Shown here in pieces: positions 1 to 12,939 of a stretch of DNA of 64,000 bases. The notes beneath the pieces were generated by a model. It saw nothing but the letters and a program-made list of their open reading frames with translations, ran no database searches and had not been told where the DNA came from. The stretch covers positions 16,899,282-16,963,281 of the forward strand of contig OY759262.1 of NCBI GenBank assembly GCA_963662155.1. The letters run 5' to 3'. The DNA comes from Lamellibrachia columna (taxonomy: Eukaryota; Annelida; Polychaeta; Sabellida; Siboglinidae). A program made the translations under genes and the position numbers. Each line of letters opens with the position of its first letter. The stretch's first letter is position 1.

Positions 1-534
1 CACGCACACACATATACACCCACATACGAACACGCACGCACGACAACGAAGACATATGAGTAAGCGTTGACGTTATTTGACAAAATCATTGTCTGCGAAT
101 CCGGGAATGCGTTGTCGATAAATATCACGTGCCGAACCAAGTGAATGTCGCTGAGCAAGTATCATTGCGCCATTAACTTTTCACTTATAAACTATTAAAC
201 AAAGAATTCGCACCTAACTTAAGGGAGACGTGCACGCATACTCTGTTGTTACATGACAATCATTAGCCTTACTGGTGATAGCTATGATAACACACATTTT
301 AGTTATATATAAATTGGTATATAAATCGATTGATTGCTTTTTTATTTATTATATTATTTTTGATCAACGAAAAGTTGAGTTTAGTGAGAACATGTTCTTA
401 AGTCACCCACTTTTTTCGACAGACACTAAAATCTACAATCTTTGACATATATACCTTAGTTAAAAGTAAACCAGCAAAACTACCCTGTGGTCTACGGGAT
501 ACGTAGATGTATTGATTGGAAACGGTGTATTGTT

Positions 535-932
<398 letters not shown>

Positions 933-1379
933 ATATCAATTGTTTGTGAAAAGGTTTTTTAAATGAACAGAACCAAATGGAGGTACATTGTGTCAGATTT
1001 CGCTACCACGTGATCAAAATTGGGTCGACAAATATGGTGGGGGTCTGTCAGTTGGGGGTCGAATACATCACATTGAATCTATTGAAACGTCCACTTCTAT
1101 GTATGTTTCCTTGGACCTCTCTTGATGATCTTAGTCTGGAAAGGAGGGACGACATCTAAATCAACTTTACTCTATCTACGTAGTATCGTTGACAAGTACG
1201 TAAAACAACAACATACAACAATCCCTAGACATAAACAGTCGCACGTCCAACACGTCCAGATAGAACAAGCTTTTATGGTAGGCCGTTTAAAGATCATACG
1301 AGGTACTTACTAGCATAACGTACAACTTTGATAGTCGATGTAAAAGTTATTACAGATCTTCACGATCATGTGGAAAACT

Positions 1380-2215
1380 TGATTTAATTACGCATACGCA
1401 AACATGTAAGCCCCCAAACATGCCAGCACCCAAACATGCCAGCACCCAAATATGCTAATCACACGAGTGAACAAACATACAAACAGGCGCACATAAATAT
1501 ATATTAACAACGTTTCCCATGAAAATATGAAGCGTAACATTATCTCTCAACAGTGACGGAAACATTATTTGAAACAAATACTGTGCTTCAAAATAGTTTT
1601 GACAAGATCCCTACCGCACATAACCCCGTCGGAAACCCCCACGCATTCTATTTAATCAAGCAATACACACGGACACTGTGGTCACGCTTGAATGACAACG
1701 CAGCGCCATCTGCATCAGGTATGAGTTTCATGCGTGAATCCGTCATTAATCGCACTCGACGAGCAACAAGTCTATGCAGCTGACGATCTATCCGGTAAGT
1801 TCGTCCCCAGGGCGAGTTCTGTCATTTGAAAACTGCTAGCATGTGTAACTGTAGTTTTATAAGAGGGCCAACAACACAAACGAATATACACTGAACAGTA
1901 CGGAGTGCAAGATTATCAGGGTATAATTTACAACGATACTCTTGTTACCATTACTAGAATGTTTGAACTTGCTACAGTTTACTAGAAAATTCGACCGCTA
2001 GGTGTGGTGCAGCAGCACAGATGGTAGAACGTCGGACTTCCATTCGAGGAGACCCGGGTTCGAATCTTCTTGCTGCCGTTTCGAATCTGAGGAAATTTCG
2101 TTCACCCCGCTTTGCCCCAGACATTTATTCTGGAAATATACGCTACTCGTAATAGATGGCACACTCACATGATGAGTGGTGTGACCGATACCAAACATGA
2201 TAAAGATCCATCCAC
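1380..2215. repeat. 5'-flank block A, duplicated at 57040-57860
   Basis: Shared order in both copies: a short run of related ACCCAAACATGCCAGC units, then a stretch around CCCCCACGCATTCTATTTAAT, then a tRNA-like segment and TGCTGCCGTTTCGAA. Many substitutions separate the copies, so the duplication is not recent. No coding capacity is convincing. Confidence 0.8.
2009..2076 (+). repeat. tRNA-derived SINE-like segment
   Basis: An A-box-like GATGGTAGAACG and a B-box GGTTCGAATC lie about 28 bp apart, and GCAGCA...TGCTGC can pair as an acceptor stem. The anticodon-arm region (CGGACTTCCATTCG) is imperfect, so a functional tRNA is unlikely. Related copies lie at 57718 (+) and 55763 (-). Confidence 0.5.
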
Positions 2216-2404
2216 TGGTGTTATTTACAAACTGTTATTCTGAATTACGTAATCTACGTCAAACGTCAACATTGGTTTCTGCGACGTACTACCCCACCCC
2301 GGGGGACTTTCTTTTAATGTACGAAACATCCCCATGTTCACGCCTACAAAATGTCAGCCCAATACATGCGAAACTGACGGAGCTACGAGGGAACATACAG
2401 ACAG

Positions 2405-2715
2405 AGATACATACATACATACATACATACATACATACATACATACATACATACATACATACATACATACATACATACATACATACATACATACATACAT
2501 ACATACAGACAGACAGGCAGAAAGACAGGCAGACATACAGATATGCAGACAGAGAGACCTACATAGAGACTGACAGATAGACAGACAGACAGACAGACAT
2601 ACAGACAGACAGACATAGAGACAGGCAGACATACATACAGACAGCTATACAGACAGACAGACAAAAATATAGTTAGACAGACATACATACATACATACAT
2701 ACATACATACATACA
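2405..2715. repeat. (ACAT)n / (ACAG)n microsatellite
   Basis: ACAT units to about 2506, then mixed ACAG/ACAT units to 2715. In the right-hand copy of the 5' flank the corresponding position is occupied instead by the 88-bp minisatellite array. Confidence 0.95.
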
Positions 2716-2737
2716 GACTGCCATACATGGGTTTAAC

Positions 2738-3912
2738 ATTGCGATTGGCTACTGGCAAAGCTTAATTACCATGTGACGCACCATTTGGCTTAGGCTCCAC
2801 GTGCGAGACTCCGGCAGTCGCGAATCTTGCACCGCATCTTCAAGCAGTTGTTCAGTAAAACCACTGTTCCCTCATTTTAGCAGTTGACTGTAAATAGTAA
2901 AGAGTGCGTTGTTCGGCCACATTGGTAAAATTTACGACGTGATTGATCTTCAGTAATTTCACTCAACCGTATGTGCTGTGTAGTTTTTATTAGTAAAATA
3001 ATATCTACTTATGATAATTTCATGTAAACATGGTAGTATATTTTCAACGTGTTAAGTTTGTTTTCATACAAGTATTGTGTTTTATAATATGTGTTACGTT
3101 TATTTTATGTGAAGTATGTTATATTATGATGCTACTGGGACACTGTATCAAGCAGGATACTTGATATCGATGTCTTGATCCCTGAAAATAGACACAGACC
3201 TTAAATTTAAGCAGTGACCTATTTCAGGGGGGGGAGGGGCGTTGGGCAATGGACAACTTTGGCTTATTTTATTTCGTATGTAACCTGTTGCGCCACAGCA
3301 CAATAGCATGGCAAACTAATGGGTGACTAACGGTGGAGCGATTATCACTCACTAATACAATCGTATTATGTACGTTTATATGACTGCATAATACTTCGCG
3401 GCATTCAACACTAGTGATAAAAAGTAAGCAAAGGATGGCTAATTTCTGGATTAAGAACTTAATAAATGGCTGCAATTACAGAAAATCACAGAAACGTTGT
3501 CTCTTTCGCAGTATTGACCGTTTTCCAATTATGTGTGACGTTGCTCCAAGATTACATATTTTGGTTAGACAAATGTATCAAGGCAGAAAGTAAGAATGCG
3601 ATCTTGGTTGATTTTTTTCTGTATTGCTTTTGCCTACGGGACTGTTGCACGTACAATTCGGAGGAACGGTGGATCAGTTTTCCAAGTGGGTGTAATGTTT
3701 GAAATGACACCTAGTTTCTAGACCACATCAATCATACACACGAACCCTCGACTGACGCCATTCTAGATAACGTGACAATTACTCCTTAGACAAATTGCCG
3801 ATTTTAGTACTCTGATGGCTACTTGATTGTTCAATGAACACACCGTATCGATGATTGCCAGATGTCTGAAAACGAACGATTAGCAGCATTGTTTTTGTAG
3901 TTGTAGTCAGCC
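2738..3912. repeat. 5'-flank block B (candidate promoter region), duplicated at 61285-62341
   Basis: Begins GCGATTGGCTACTGGCAAAG in both copies and continues to the ATG of each first exon. The last about 70 bp, from AGATGTCTGAAAAC to GTAGTCAGCCATG, are the best conserved, as expected for a promoter or 5' UTR. No clear TATA box is visible. Confidence 0.75.
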
Positions 3913-3994
3913 ATGCGTGACGTCCGGCCATCGACATGGACCATGGCCACTTTGATGTTGGCTACCGTCGTGTGTGCGCAGCCACCGCCGTCCC
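3913..3994 (+). CDS. Exon 1: signal peptide
   Basis: ATG opens 27 codons plus one base before a perfect GTAAGT donor. The peptide has a hydrophobic core (ATLMLATVVCA) after a short polar N-terminus with Trp9. The likely cleavage is VCA|QPPP, after residue 22. An in-frame Met at codon 11 could also serve as start and would still leave a signal peptide. The exon ends in phase 1, as every following module requires. A sequence-related exon of identical length (82 nt) at 62342 supports both the start and the donor. Confidence 0.8.
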
Positions 3995-4389
3995 GTAAGT
4001 GTATTTTATTTAAAACTCCGTCCTCTATTAATTTTTATGTTAAGATATTGTGAATAGCTAATATTATACGCAATAAGAAATTAGTGCGAAGTTTTGTTAA
4101 AATCATCAAAAAAGTAATGTTGCCCTTTTCTCGTCGAATTTTGACCGGACCATGTGCAAAGTAATGTGATTATTTGCCTCACGATTTCATCAAAACTAAA
4201 TTATACCTTCGCACGAACGAGTTTGCTTGTGGTAGTGAATGTAATTTGTCGCTAATTTATTCTAAGACGAAACGAAGGGAAGCATTAATTTGAAGAAGGA
4301 TCTTTAAGTAAGATATCACCTAGATCCTTTCGCCTGATTCATGTTCATACCTGACTTGAGGACACGATGTTTGATATACAACATGCGAT

Positions 4390-4925
4390 GACAACTAAAT
4401 GAACAGTACTACGGCTATATTGTATTCTGTTGACATAGTTCCGGCGCGGATGACTTTTATAATAACATTATCAACTAATAAACGGTGTCAAACGGTTCTA
4501 GCAGCTCACACAGTTCGCTGTGTTGTTGGCATCTATCTGGGTGGCAAATGGGGCGTTCTTTTCAGTCGTCAGATTGTACTAATCTTACCACCTGACTGCG
4601 ATATAACACCCGTTGAGGTCAACCATTTGAAACGCGGGGCAGCAAAACGGCATTGCTGTCACGACTATTCGAGAAAGATTGATTCTTCGCCAGCCCTTAC
4701 GCTGCGATCGTTAAAGCCGCTGAACGGATCGGATCGTCTTACGGCTATTTCGATCGTTTGATATATAAGTACGATAAAGGTGATTCGTCTGAAGCTCGTG
4801 TGTCAACTAAGCGAGGGACATAGAAAGTCATGCCGCAGCAATTTAATTTGTGAGTCATCGTATTAAACTCGTGGCAGTTAACAATGTCTCACTGTGGGTA
4901 TACAACGTGGCTGCGGCCAGTGGCT
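4390..4925. repeat. Intron-1 block C, duplicated at 62745-63250
   Basis: Shares ATCTATCTGGGTGGCAAA, the segment around CATTGCTGTCACGA, and CAACGTGGCTGCGGCCAGTGG with the right-hand copy. An ORF crosses each copy, but frames and stops differ, so I treat it as noncoding. From 4926 to 5570 I see nothing recognisable. Confidence 0.75.
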
Positions 4926-5569
4926 TGTCTATTACACCTGTAGAGTTCATCACTGTGGATAATACCTATTTGATGTTTTTTTTTACAGGGTTATGATTAA
5001 AGATTTTGTGTATAGTTGATGAAAACAACAGTATGCTGGTAACACGCATACAGAATGTGGACGCATAGTTGTGTGTCGGAATGAGGACCATTCTAGGAAA
5101 CAAATATAACGTATCAAATGATGATTAACGATATAATATTTGTCTGATATTTGGAGATGTGGCAACTATATATTATGAACTATGTGACAGTCATCTAGGC
5201 ATGTGTGGTTCATATCATGATTCTCATTGGTATATTTCATATTAACATACGTGATACAGAAAAAAGGAAAATAGTTCTTACGAAATGTTGACATCCAAAT
5301 GGTTGGGCTAGGTTCATAGAATTATTAGTATTCACAAGTGGATCGGCAAATCATCAGTGTAATGACATGGCCAAAACAGTATCATAATACATTTCTTTAA
5401 AAATAAGAATTTAATTTAAATTGTACATCCTATCAAACGTCGACTCATTAAAAAGAAATATATTGACTATGGAAGCCAAATGTACTGAACGGAAGTGTTA
5501 AGATCCAACGGTTTAATTAGAAAATTACGTTACGCACACATTGAAGTACTTCCATAGAGTATAAATGAA

Positions 5570-6440
5570 TGAATGAATTAATTAATCTTTATTTTTTAAC
5601 AACAATAATATACAAACATAATACAACAACATTTCATAACTATGAAATTGTCGAAAAAAGGGCAAGAAAAAGTGTAATACTTATATTACTTGCCCTATTA
5701 CAGATAAAACTACGCAGTACTGAACAAAATACAATATCCATTTGTACGCATGCGACAGATTGTTTTTTTTTCAAAACATGGTACATCATACTTAATGTTC
5801 GTGTCCATTTATGGCAGGCCGAACGTGAAGTAGTAAATTTAATTACGTCCCAAACCAATTTGAATTTGCAGTCAATTAACAAAAAACAATTCAGTAAATT
5901 TAGATAAAAATATTATTTTATAACCCTAACCGAATTCATGTTTTTACCATAAATAGTTACATATCAGATAGATAAATATTACAAATTTAACCTTTATAAT
6001 TTATGTAGAAAAGATAAACAGTCCGACAAAAAAATTGTGAACTATCAAGATCATTCCAGAGTTGTACTCCTTTAACTGATAAACTCATACTTTTCATATT
6101 AGTATGTGCAACATTGTTGAGTATATGTGTAATTTTGTCATATTGCATAAACAAATTCGCGCTGACTTAAAAGCTGTTGTACATACGTTGGCAATAGATT
6201 GTGATATGCTTTAAGCATAATAATACAAATTCTTAACTCCAAACTATATGGTACTTTAAGAATGCGAACATCATAACATATCCTAGATGTGTGATCCAAC
6301 CTCTTAGCACCACAAACTAACCTTACTACTTTCTTCTGTAACATGACTAAACACTCAATATTTGTAGCACAAGTGACGAGAACACAATCAAAATTGGTAG
6401 AAATTTGGCATTTACATAAATCAAAACATTTTGAACACAA
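5570..6440 (-). mobile_element. Non-LTR retrotransposon 3' fragment
   Basis: The minus-strand peptide at 6440-6138 reads like the C-terminal region of LINE reverse transcriptases (LQKKVVRLVCGAKR, RILKVPYSLELRICIIML). Towards the element's 3' end the sequence becomes AT-rich, ending in T-rich DNA on the plus strand near 5590. No RT core remains. Confidence 0.55.
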
Positions 6441-6689
6441 GCGAAACTGTCCCCACTATTGCAGTGAGGCAGTGATGCGAAAATGTGATCGCACACATGT
6501 CAGTAGTCAAATGTAACAGATATTCAATTGTTGCTACTGTCTAGTCATTTTGACTTTTGCAGTGATATGCTTTGTATTGCATTTATGGAAATAAAGTACA
6601 TAGTAAATCGATCGAACCGACTCTTTACATTCATCATGGTGTATGGCTATGTCATCAACCTATTATCCTACCTTCAATCAAACAACTCC

Positions 6690-7480
6690 TCTCTCCATGG
6701 CAAGAAGAACTGTCGAAATATTGGCCTCTTGGAATGTCTGGTCAGGGATATGGTAGTATTTTAGGTGCACCCTGATGTCATGCCCTAAGTAACGTAGTGG
6801 TTCCTTTGCATCGCATAGATCAATGGTGGCTCGCAGGCCCTCTGAACCCCTCACGTACTCCTGAGGTCCGTAGTGTACACGAGCAAGCACATAGTTATTG
6901 TCCTTTGGAAATCCTGCACTATACCTGCGAGACACCAATACGTCTAACCATCCTTTGGTTTCCTTGTTCACGAGCACTGGGATAGTTATGCCATGCTTTC
7001 CTTGAAATTCTACATAGCAGGAATGTCGACTGAGTTCCTTTTCCAACTGAGACAAGGGATCCATTACACAGCCATCCTGGCCAGGTTGCTGAATCTTCTC
7101 TTCTCCATATCAGAAAAGAGATCGATTATAAAGCCAATCTTTCCAGCTTGCTGAATCTTCTCTTCTCCATATCAAACAAGTGATCAATTACAAAGCCATC
7201 CTGGCCAGCTTGATGAATCTTCTCATAGTCTTCAACTGTCATGTGCGAAACCTCGAGGACGTCGGCTAAACAGAATGATTCGTGTCTACATCCTTGAGAG
7301 AAGAAGAATATCACTGGCTGGGGTAAGAAGTTTTAGTTTGTTTAGTTTCAAATCATACAGTGTTCTGTGGGCATGAGTTAACATTTCCTCTGTCCAGTTG
7401 ATATCCAACAGTTTCTGAAATGACTTTGCCAATTTTTTCTACATCGTCAGATGCTGTTTCCTTCACATATCTTTGCACAC
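6690..7480 (-). pseudogene. Tyrosine-recombinase-like transposon-associated gene remnant
   Basis: Minus-strand pieces read INWTEEMLTHAHRTL, then GKHGITIPVLVN, NNYVLARVHYGP, GLRATIDLCDAKEP and LGHDIRVHLKYYHIPDQTF, then VLLAMERG. From memory this resembles a widespread uncharacterised animal family with an LGHDxxVHxxxYRLP C-terminus, which I think is tyrosine-recombinase-like. The segment joining AKEP to LGHD appears deleted. Frames are broken and a segment of about 63 bp is repeated three times (7080-7225), so the gene is dead. The family assignment needs a profile search. Confidence 0.45.
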
Positions 7481-8389
7481 TTGCGCAGGCTGTGACCTAG
7501 ATTCAAAGCAAATGATGGCGTCTTGTATGTGTATTTCGCAGTAACTGAATTAGGAAACGAACCATCTCTCCCAGCGTATTTCTGATGTAGGTATGTTGGT
7601 GTTGATTGTGTCTAAATTTATTATACAACCTTTCACCAAATGAGATAATTATGTGTCAGTATTGACTCGGTCATGTCTCTTCTTGTAGATGGCTCCTCAG
7701 GCGACGTCTTCTCTAATGTACATACATTATGTCGCTAGAGATCTTTCCGCAACATATACGCATAGCATGTCTCACATGGCCCATACTGAAGGTTGTAGCG
7801 CTGCTGTGTGCGGCTGCTCCCGGTCTGACTGTTATCGCATTTAACAACGTTCTCAGATTATGGATTGTCTACGTGCTGTGTAATATTTATCGTGAATGTA
7901 CAAAGAGTACAACTGGAAGGTCTGTGACTTGCTTGTGTTTTTTTTAATAATACGTTTTACGTTGACTTTTAAACTGGCCTTTATTCTAAGGCGTAGCGGC
8001 GGCCATCAACTTCAACCGGTTTGAACTACACATGCATGCGCTACCAAACTCTGCGCTCACCGTACCGGAACATTGCCTGCTTGGGGTAGCGACCACTGAA
8101 GCATGTCGCTGTCCAGAACATTGCCGCTGAATCTAAGGAAATGCATGCAGACGCCTAGTCACCCGTGGACGGCAACAATAGAAAGACTACATTTGTGTCG
8201 ACCATCCACTAGACGTGGTACAAAAGCCGGAATAAGACAATTCAGGCCAATAACCAGGGTGGCCAGCAGACGGTATCATCAGGTCAGTTCTCTTAGTAAA
8301 CAAACTGGTGTCAACAATTCAAACTTGATTACAACTGACATCGAGGGGAACTGGAAATTGGTCGTTCATTGCGCGAAGCTCGCCCGACC

Positions 8390-11300
8390 TTCGTGCAAAA
8401 TTCGCTTTGATCAATGTAAGATCCATTCGCAACAAGGCGCTGCTCGTGCGTGACCACATCGACAAACGCGAATTGGACGTCGTCGCATTGACGGAAACTT
8501 GCCTGGGAGAAGATGAAACGACTGCCGTGTCCGAACTGTACGGAGAGGACTTCACGTTCGTACACCAGCCGCGTGGTGGCGCTCGCCGTGGTGGAGGCGT
8601 GGGAGTTCTCTTTCGAAAGACACTACAACTCGTTTCACGTGCCGATATTAACACCCAAGCGAGTTAGACATGTCGCGTTATTTTGCGCAACATCCGCATT
8701 GGCTGTACCATGCGCGTGATCGTCGTCTACCGACCGCCAACGTCCGACTTCCGCTCCTTCCTGGATGATGTTGGAAAGGTGTTGCTCATCGCCGCGTCCC
8801 ACCCTACTGAGACTGTCGTGTGTGGGGACTTCAACACGAGATATGGCGATCCGACTTGCACTGACGCAACTAACTTGGCCGATTTGCTGGGGACTTCAGG
8901 CTTCGTACAACATGTCAAAGAATCGACCCACGATCTTGGCAACATTCTCGATCTTGTCATCACGTAGGAAACGTCAGACGTTATTGCCACTGCTGTTAAG
9001 CCTACAAATGTGATCACCGACCACTACGCAATTGAATGTGAACTGCATCAGCCAAAACCAATGCGCCTGAAATGCCACGTAGAATATCGGAGGCACGCAG
9101 CGATTGACAACAGTCGGTTTGCAGCTGATCTGGCGGCTGCTGATTTCAATGCTCCTGAGTTAGACCCGACAGCCCTTCTCTATCGTTATGACTATTGCCT
9201 ACGCACTGTCGTTGATGAGCATGCCCCTCTCGTGTCACGGACTATGACGGTGAGGCCGATGACCCCTTGGCACACCAGTGAACTGGCCGAAGAAAAACGA
9301 GCTCTGCATCGGGCCGAACGCCATTGGCGACAATCAGGCTTAACAGTTCATCGACAAATATATACGGACCGGCGTAACACTTTCCGGAAATCACTGAGGA
9401 AAGCACGCTCTGAACACTATCGAGGAGAAATCGAGAAAGCTGGCGCCAACATGCGCCTGGTCTACGAGATCGCGAATGCACTTCTGGGTCGAGGCGTAGA
9501 CCGGCCCCTACCCGAAGGGTCAGACGCAACCCACGCGGCACTGGCTACCTTATTCCAGCGAAGCTTCACAGACAAAGTCGATGCGCTGTGTCGTAACCGG
9601 TCTCAGCAGCCAGCCGATGACATGATGACAGAGGTGACTGCTCGTTTAAATTCCTTTGAACCTGCGTTGCCATCGGACGTGAAACGGATAGTGCTGGCAT
9701 CTGCTGTGAAGTGTGAACTGGACCCACTCCCAACATCGCTCCTGAAGTGTCACATTGATTCTCTGTCTCCGGTCCTGGCCCGTATCATCAATGCCTCTCT
9801 ATCGTCTTCTGTGGTTCCTCCATCAATGAAGCACGCTGTTATAACACCAATACTAAAGAAGCGAGGCTCTGACATCAACGCACTCACCAACTACCGCCCT
9901 ATCTCTAACATCACGTTTGTGGCGAAGATAACTGAGCGTTTCGTTGCGCAACAACTGCAACACTTCATGGACGAGAATGGACGGTATTTACGGAGTATAT
10001 CAAAGTGCATACCGTCCACATCATAGTGCCGAGACAGCGCTTTTGCGTATCCATAACGACGTGGCACAGGCCATAGATAGCCGCCGGGGTGTACTTCTGG
10101 TGTTGCTAGACCTCACTGCGGCATTCGACACCATCGACCACACCATACTGCTGCGACGATTGCGTGACTACGGATTATGTGGCGACGTACATGCATAATC
10201 GAACAAATGTAGTACGCGTGAAGAGTAGCTTGTCGGAAGTTAATAACATTAAGACAGGAGTACCGCAAGGGTCGGTTCTTGGACCTATACTTTTTAATGC
10301 CTACATTGCTCCTTTAGCGAAACTATTACACCAGCACAACTTGCAACACCACCTGTATGCCGACGACACTCAATTGTACGTCACCAACGGGCCACATGCA
10401 AGCTCTTGCACGCATGGAGGCCTGCATACAGGAAGTGAAAACATGGCTCTGTGACAACGGACTAGTCATGAATGAGAACAAGCCATAGTTATCCGTTCAC
10501 CAAGTCTGCGAACTCATATTACGTTTAGCCGCATCAACATATGTGGCCAGTTCGTTGACACATCCGCCGTTATCCGAGATTTTGGATTTTCCACTGACAC
10601 TCATCTGTCGATGGCATCTCAAGTGTCGAACGTATGCCGCAGCGCTTATTATCATCTATCTCGAATTGCTAAGATACGAGACTCTCTTACCACCAGTGTA
10701 TGCAAAAGTTTGATCCATGGACTGGTAACATCACGGCTTGACTATGGCAATGCGATGCTATTTGGAATAACCGATCGCCTCTTGCACCGTCTGGAAATGG
10801 TTCAGCGGTCAGCGGCTCGCTTTGTCATGCAGATTCGACGAGGTGATCTACAGTCCATGCCAATAATACTGCGGCAACTACACTGGCTGCCCATTAAGAG
10901 ACGGACTGAGTATAAGATACTCGTCCTTGTGCACAATACACTCTACGATGGCACACCAGAGTACCTTGCCGCACTGCTTCACCAGTACGCACCACGACGC
11001 TGCCTACGCTCTGCCGGCCGGCTACTTCTCGACGTGCCACGAGTCAACCTAGAACGTTTCGGCCGCCGAGCATTTGCCTGCGCTGGCCCCACGCTGTGGA
11101 AGAAACTGCCTGCCAACATACTTGGAAACGGCAACTACCCGCAATTCAAGAAGCTACTAAAGACATTTTTTTTTCTTCCACTTAATGGGTTTTACCGCTT
11201 TGATATTGCATTTTTAATGTTCTTATTACATATTATCAATCCTATTTATGTTCTGTACTATTGATGATATTAGCGTTTTATTTTCTATTTAAGATTTATT

Positions 11301-11540
11301 TTTTATATACAAATGTCATGTAATCAGTATACTTTTTCTTAAAATAATTTACACACGCGAACATTCTGCATAGTTTTTAACATTTTATACAGCACATGTA
11401 TTATTATTATTATTATCATCACTAACTACATACAAGTTTGTATCGTGTGAACTGATGTCTGTACACACCCGTGAACGGGGCAGTAGCCCCGGATTTGATG
11501 GTGTAAAAATAAAGTTTTATTATTATTATTTTATTATACT
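8390..11540 (+). mobile_element. L2/CR1-like LINE, near-complete ORF2 but inactivated
   Basis: Domains in order: an APE-type endonuclease (INVRSIRNKALLVRDHI, LTETCLGEDE, VVCGDFNTRYG, VITDHYAIE) in broken frames at 8407-9060; reverse transcriptase ([69 protein letters not shown]) at 9890-10400; a C-terminal region (YGNAMLFG, QRSAARFVM, LHWLPIKRR) at 10611-11264. The frame changes at about 8680, 8970, 9950, 10180 and 10460, so no full protein can be made. It ends near an AATAAAG/(TTA)n tail at 11510-11540. It is sense-oriented in intron 1. Confidence 0.9.
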
Positions 11541-11868
11541 CATCTGGGTGAATTCGACCAGTTGGTCGATCGGCTGCAATCAGTGTCCCCTGACAAAACT
11601 TCACAGTTGTGCTTGTGATTTCCCAAGTTTCGTAGATGTTTAAGCTTTATCTGTTTCAGAAAATGTGTTCAGATGCAGTTTTTTCCTGGTGATTCTCACA
11701 AATCAGGGAATAGTACAGTTTGTCCCACTTTCAACTTTCACATTGATGACCTGTCACCATGAACGCAATGTTGTCAAGAGACCCACTAGAAACAGAACAA
11801 GTGACTTGTGGAGTTGCTGGTGCATCGCTACTGTCACAGACACTAACATTTCCAGTGGATAAGCTGTC

Positions 11869-12325
11869 TCAAATGCAGCTTCTTGCACAAGTGCGTGTTT
11901 TTGAGCCTGACTGTCTGCTGATTTCATTGGTGGCCCCTGCAGCATGTGAAGATGTGCTTGCTTTGTTTGGCCCAATGGTTGGTTTGGAGAGTAAATAATC
12001 ACTAAAGGACTCAGAATCACTTATACATGGACCATAATCAGTCATAGTCGCTCTCATCAAAATCGCTGGAGGACACATACTCATCATACGGTAGCATTCT
12101 ACTGCTGATTGGAGTGCTAATTGCCATAATTTATTCATTGTTTGACTGGATGGTTGTTACATCATCATGATCTAGCTGGATGATTGTTGCACCTTCCACA
12201 TTTACTGACTGGGTGGTTGTGATAATACTTGACTGTATCGTTGGTTCATCGTTTGATAGGCATATAAAATCACGATTATGTGCATCATACATGTATTGGT
12301 AATATATACATTGTATGATAGCCAT
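11869..12325 (-). other. Unidentified minus-strand ORF pair
   Basis: Two abutting minus-strand reading frames (12325-12131 and 12138-11869) have natural-looking composition, with repeated TTIQS-type motifs in the first and LALQSAVECYRMMSM in the second. I recognise no domain. They lie between the LINE and the Ty3/Gypsy element and may be part of a mobile element. The rest of 11541-12720 shows nothing else. Confidence 0.25.
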
Positions 12326-12718
12326 ATTTTATTTTGTAGACTGGACGAAAGATTGTTATGAAACAAACCTTGAAACTGATGAATACAACTACATGCGTGG
12401 AAGTAACATTTTCGATAGTATAGCTCATAATGTACTGGATACATAACCTACATGCTAATGATTGTATTGCTTATCTGCAAAGTATTTCCTTGAGACTCTA
12501 AATGCTTATTACATTTCACAGCCTGAGCAAGGTCTTCCAAATACTTCTTTTCAATGTCATTATTTATACCCCGAACAAGTTGTTTGTAACAATGATAAAA
12601 GCATAGAATTTATACATTATATATTAAGTACAATTTCTGTAGATTTTTACAATATCTTAATTGAATTGAACGTGTTGGTGTAAGTGAACATCTGACTATG
12701 TAGATAGTTTAAAAAACA

Positions 12719-12720
<2 letters not shown>

Positions 12721-12798
<78 letters not shown>
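12721..12798. repeat. (TA)n microsatellite
   Basis: Uninterrupted TA dinucleotides. Confidence 0.97.
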
Positions 12799-12799
<1 letters not shown>

Positions 12800-12939
12800 A
12801 GATGTTTACCTTCCATATGTATTTAACACGTTTACTACCAAGTAGACTGTTTTCATGGCATGTCCAAAGTAATGAAATAATACTACTGAAACAAACACGG
12901 TAATTCCACTTTTTTAAAGATTGGGCTCGTCTGGAACCT

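Noticed and set aside
4399..4761. 120-codon ORF with a related one at 62785
   Set aside because: Both lie in a duplicated intron segment. Similarity is at DNA level, with different lengths, frames at the ends and stops; no domain recognised.
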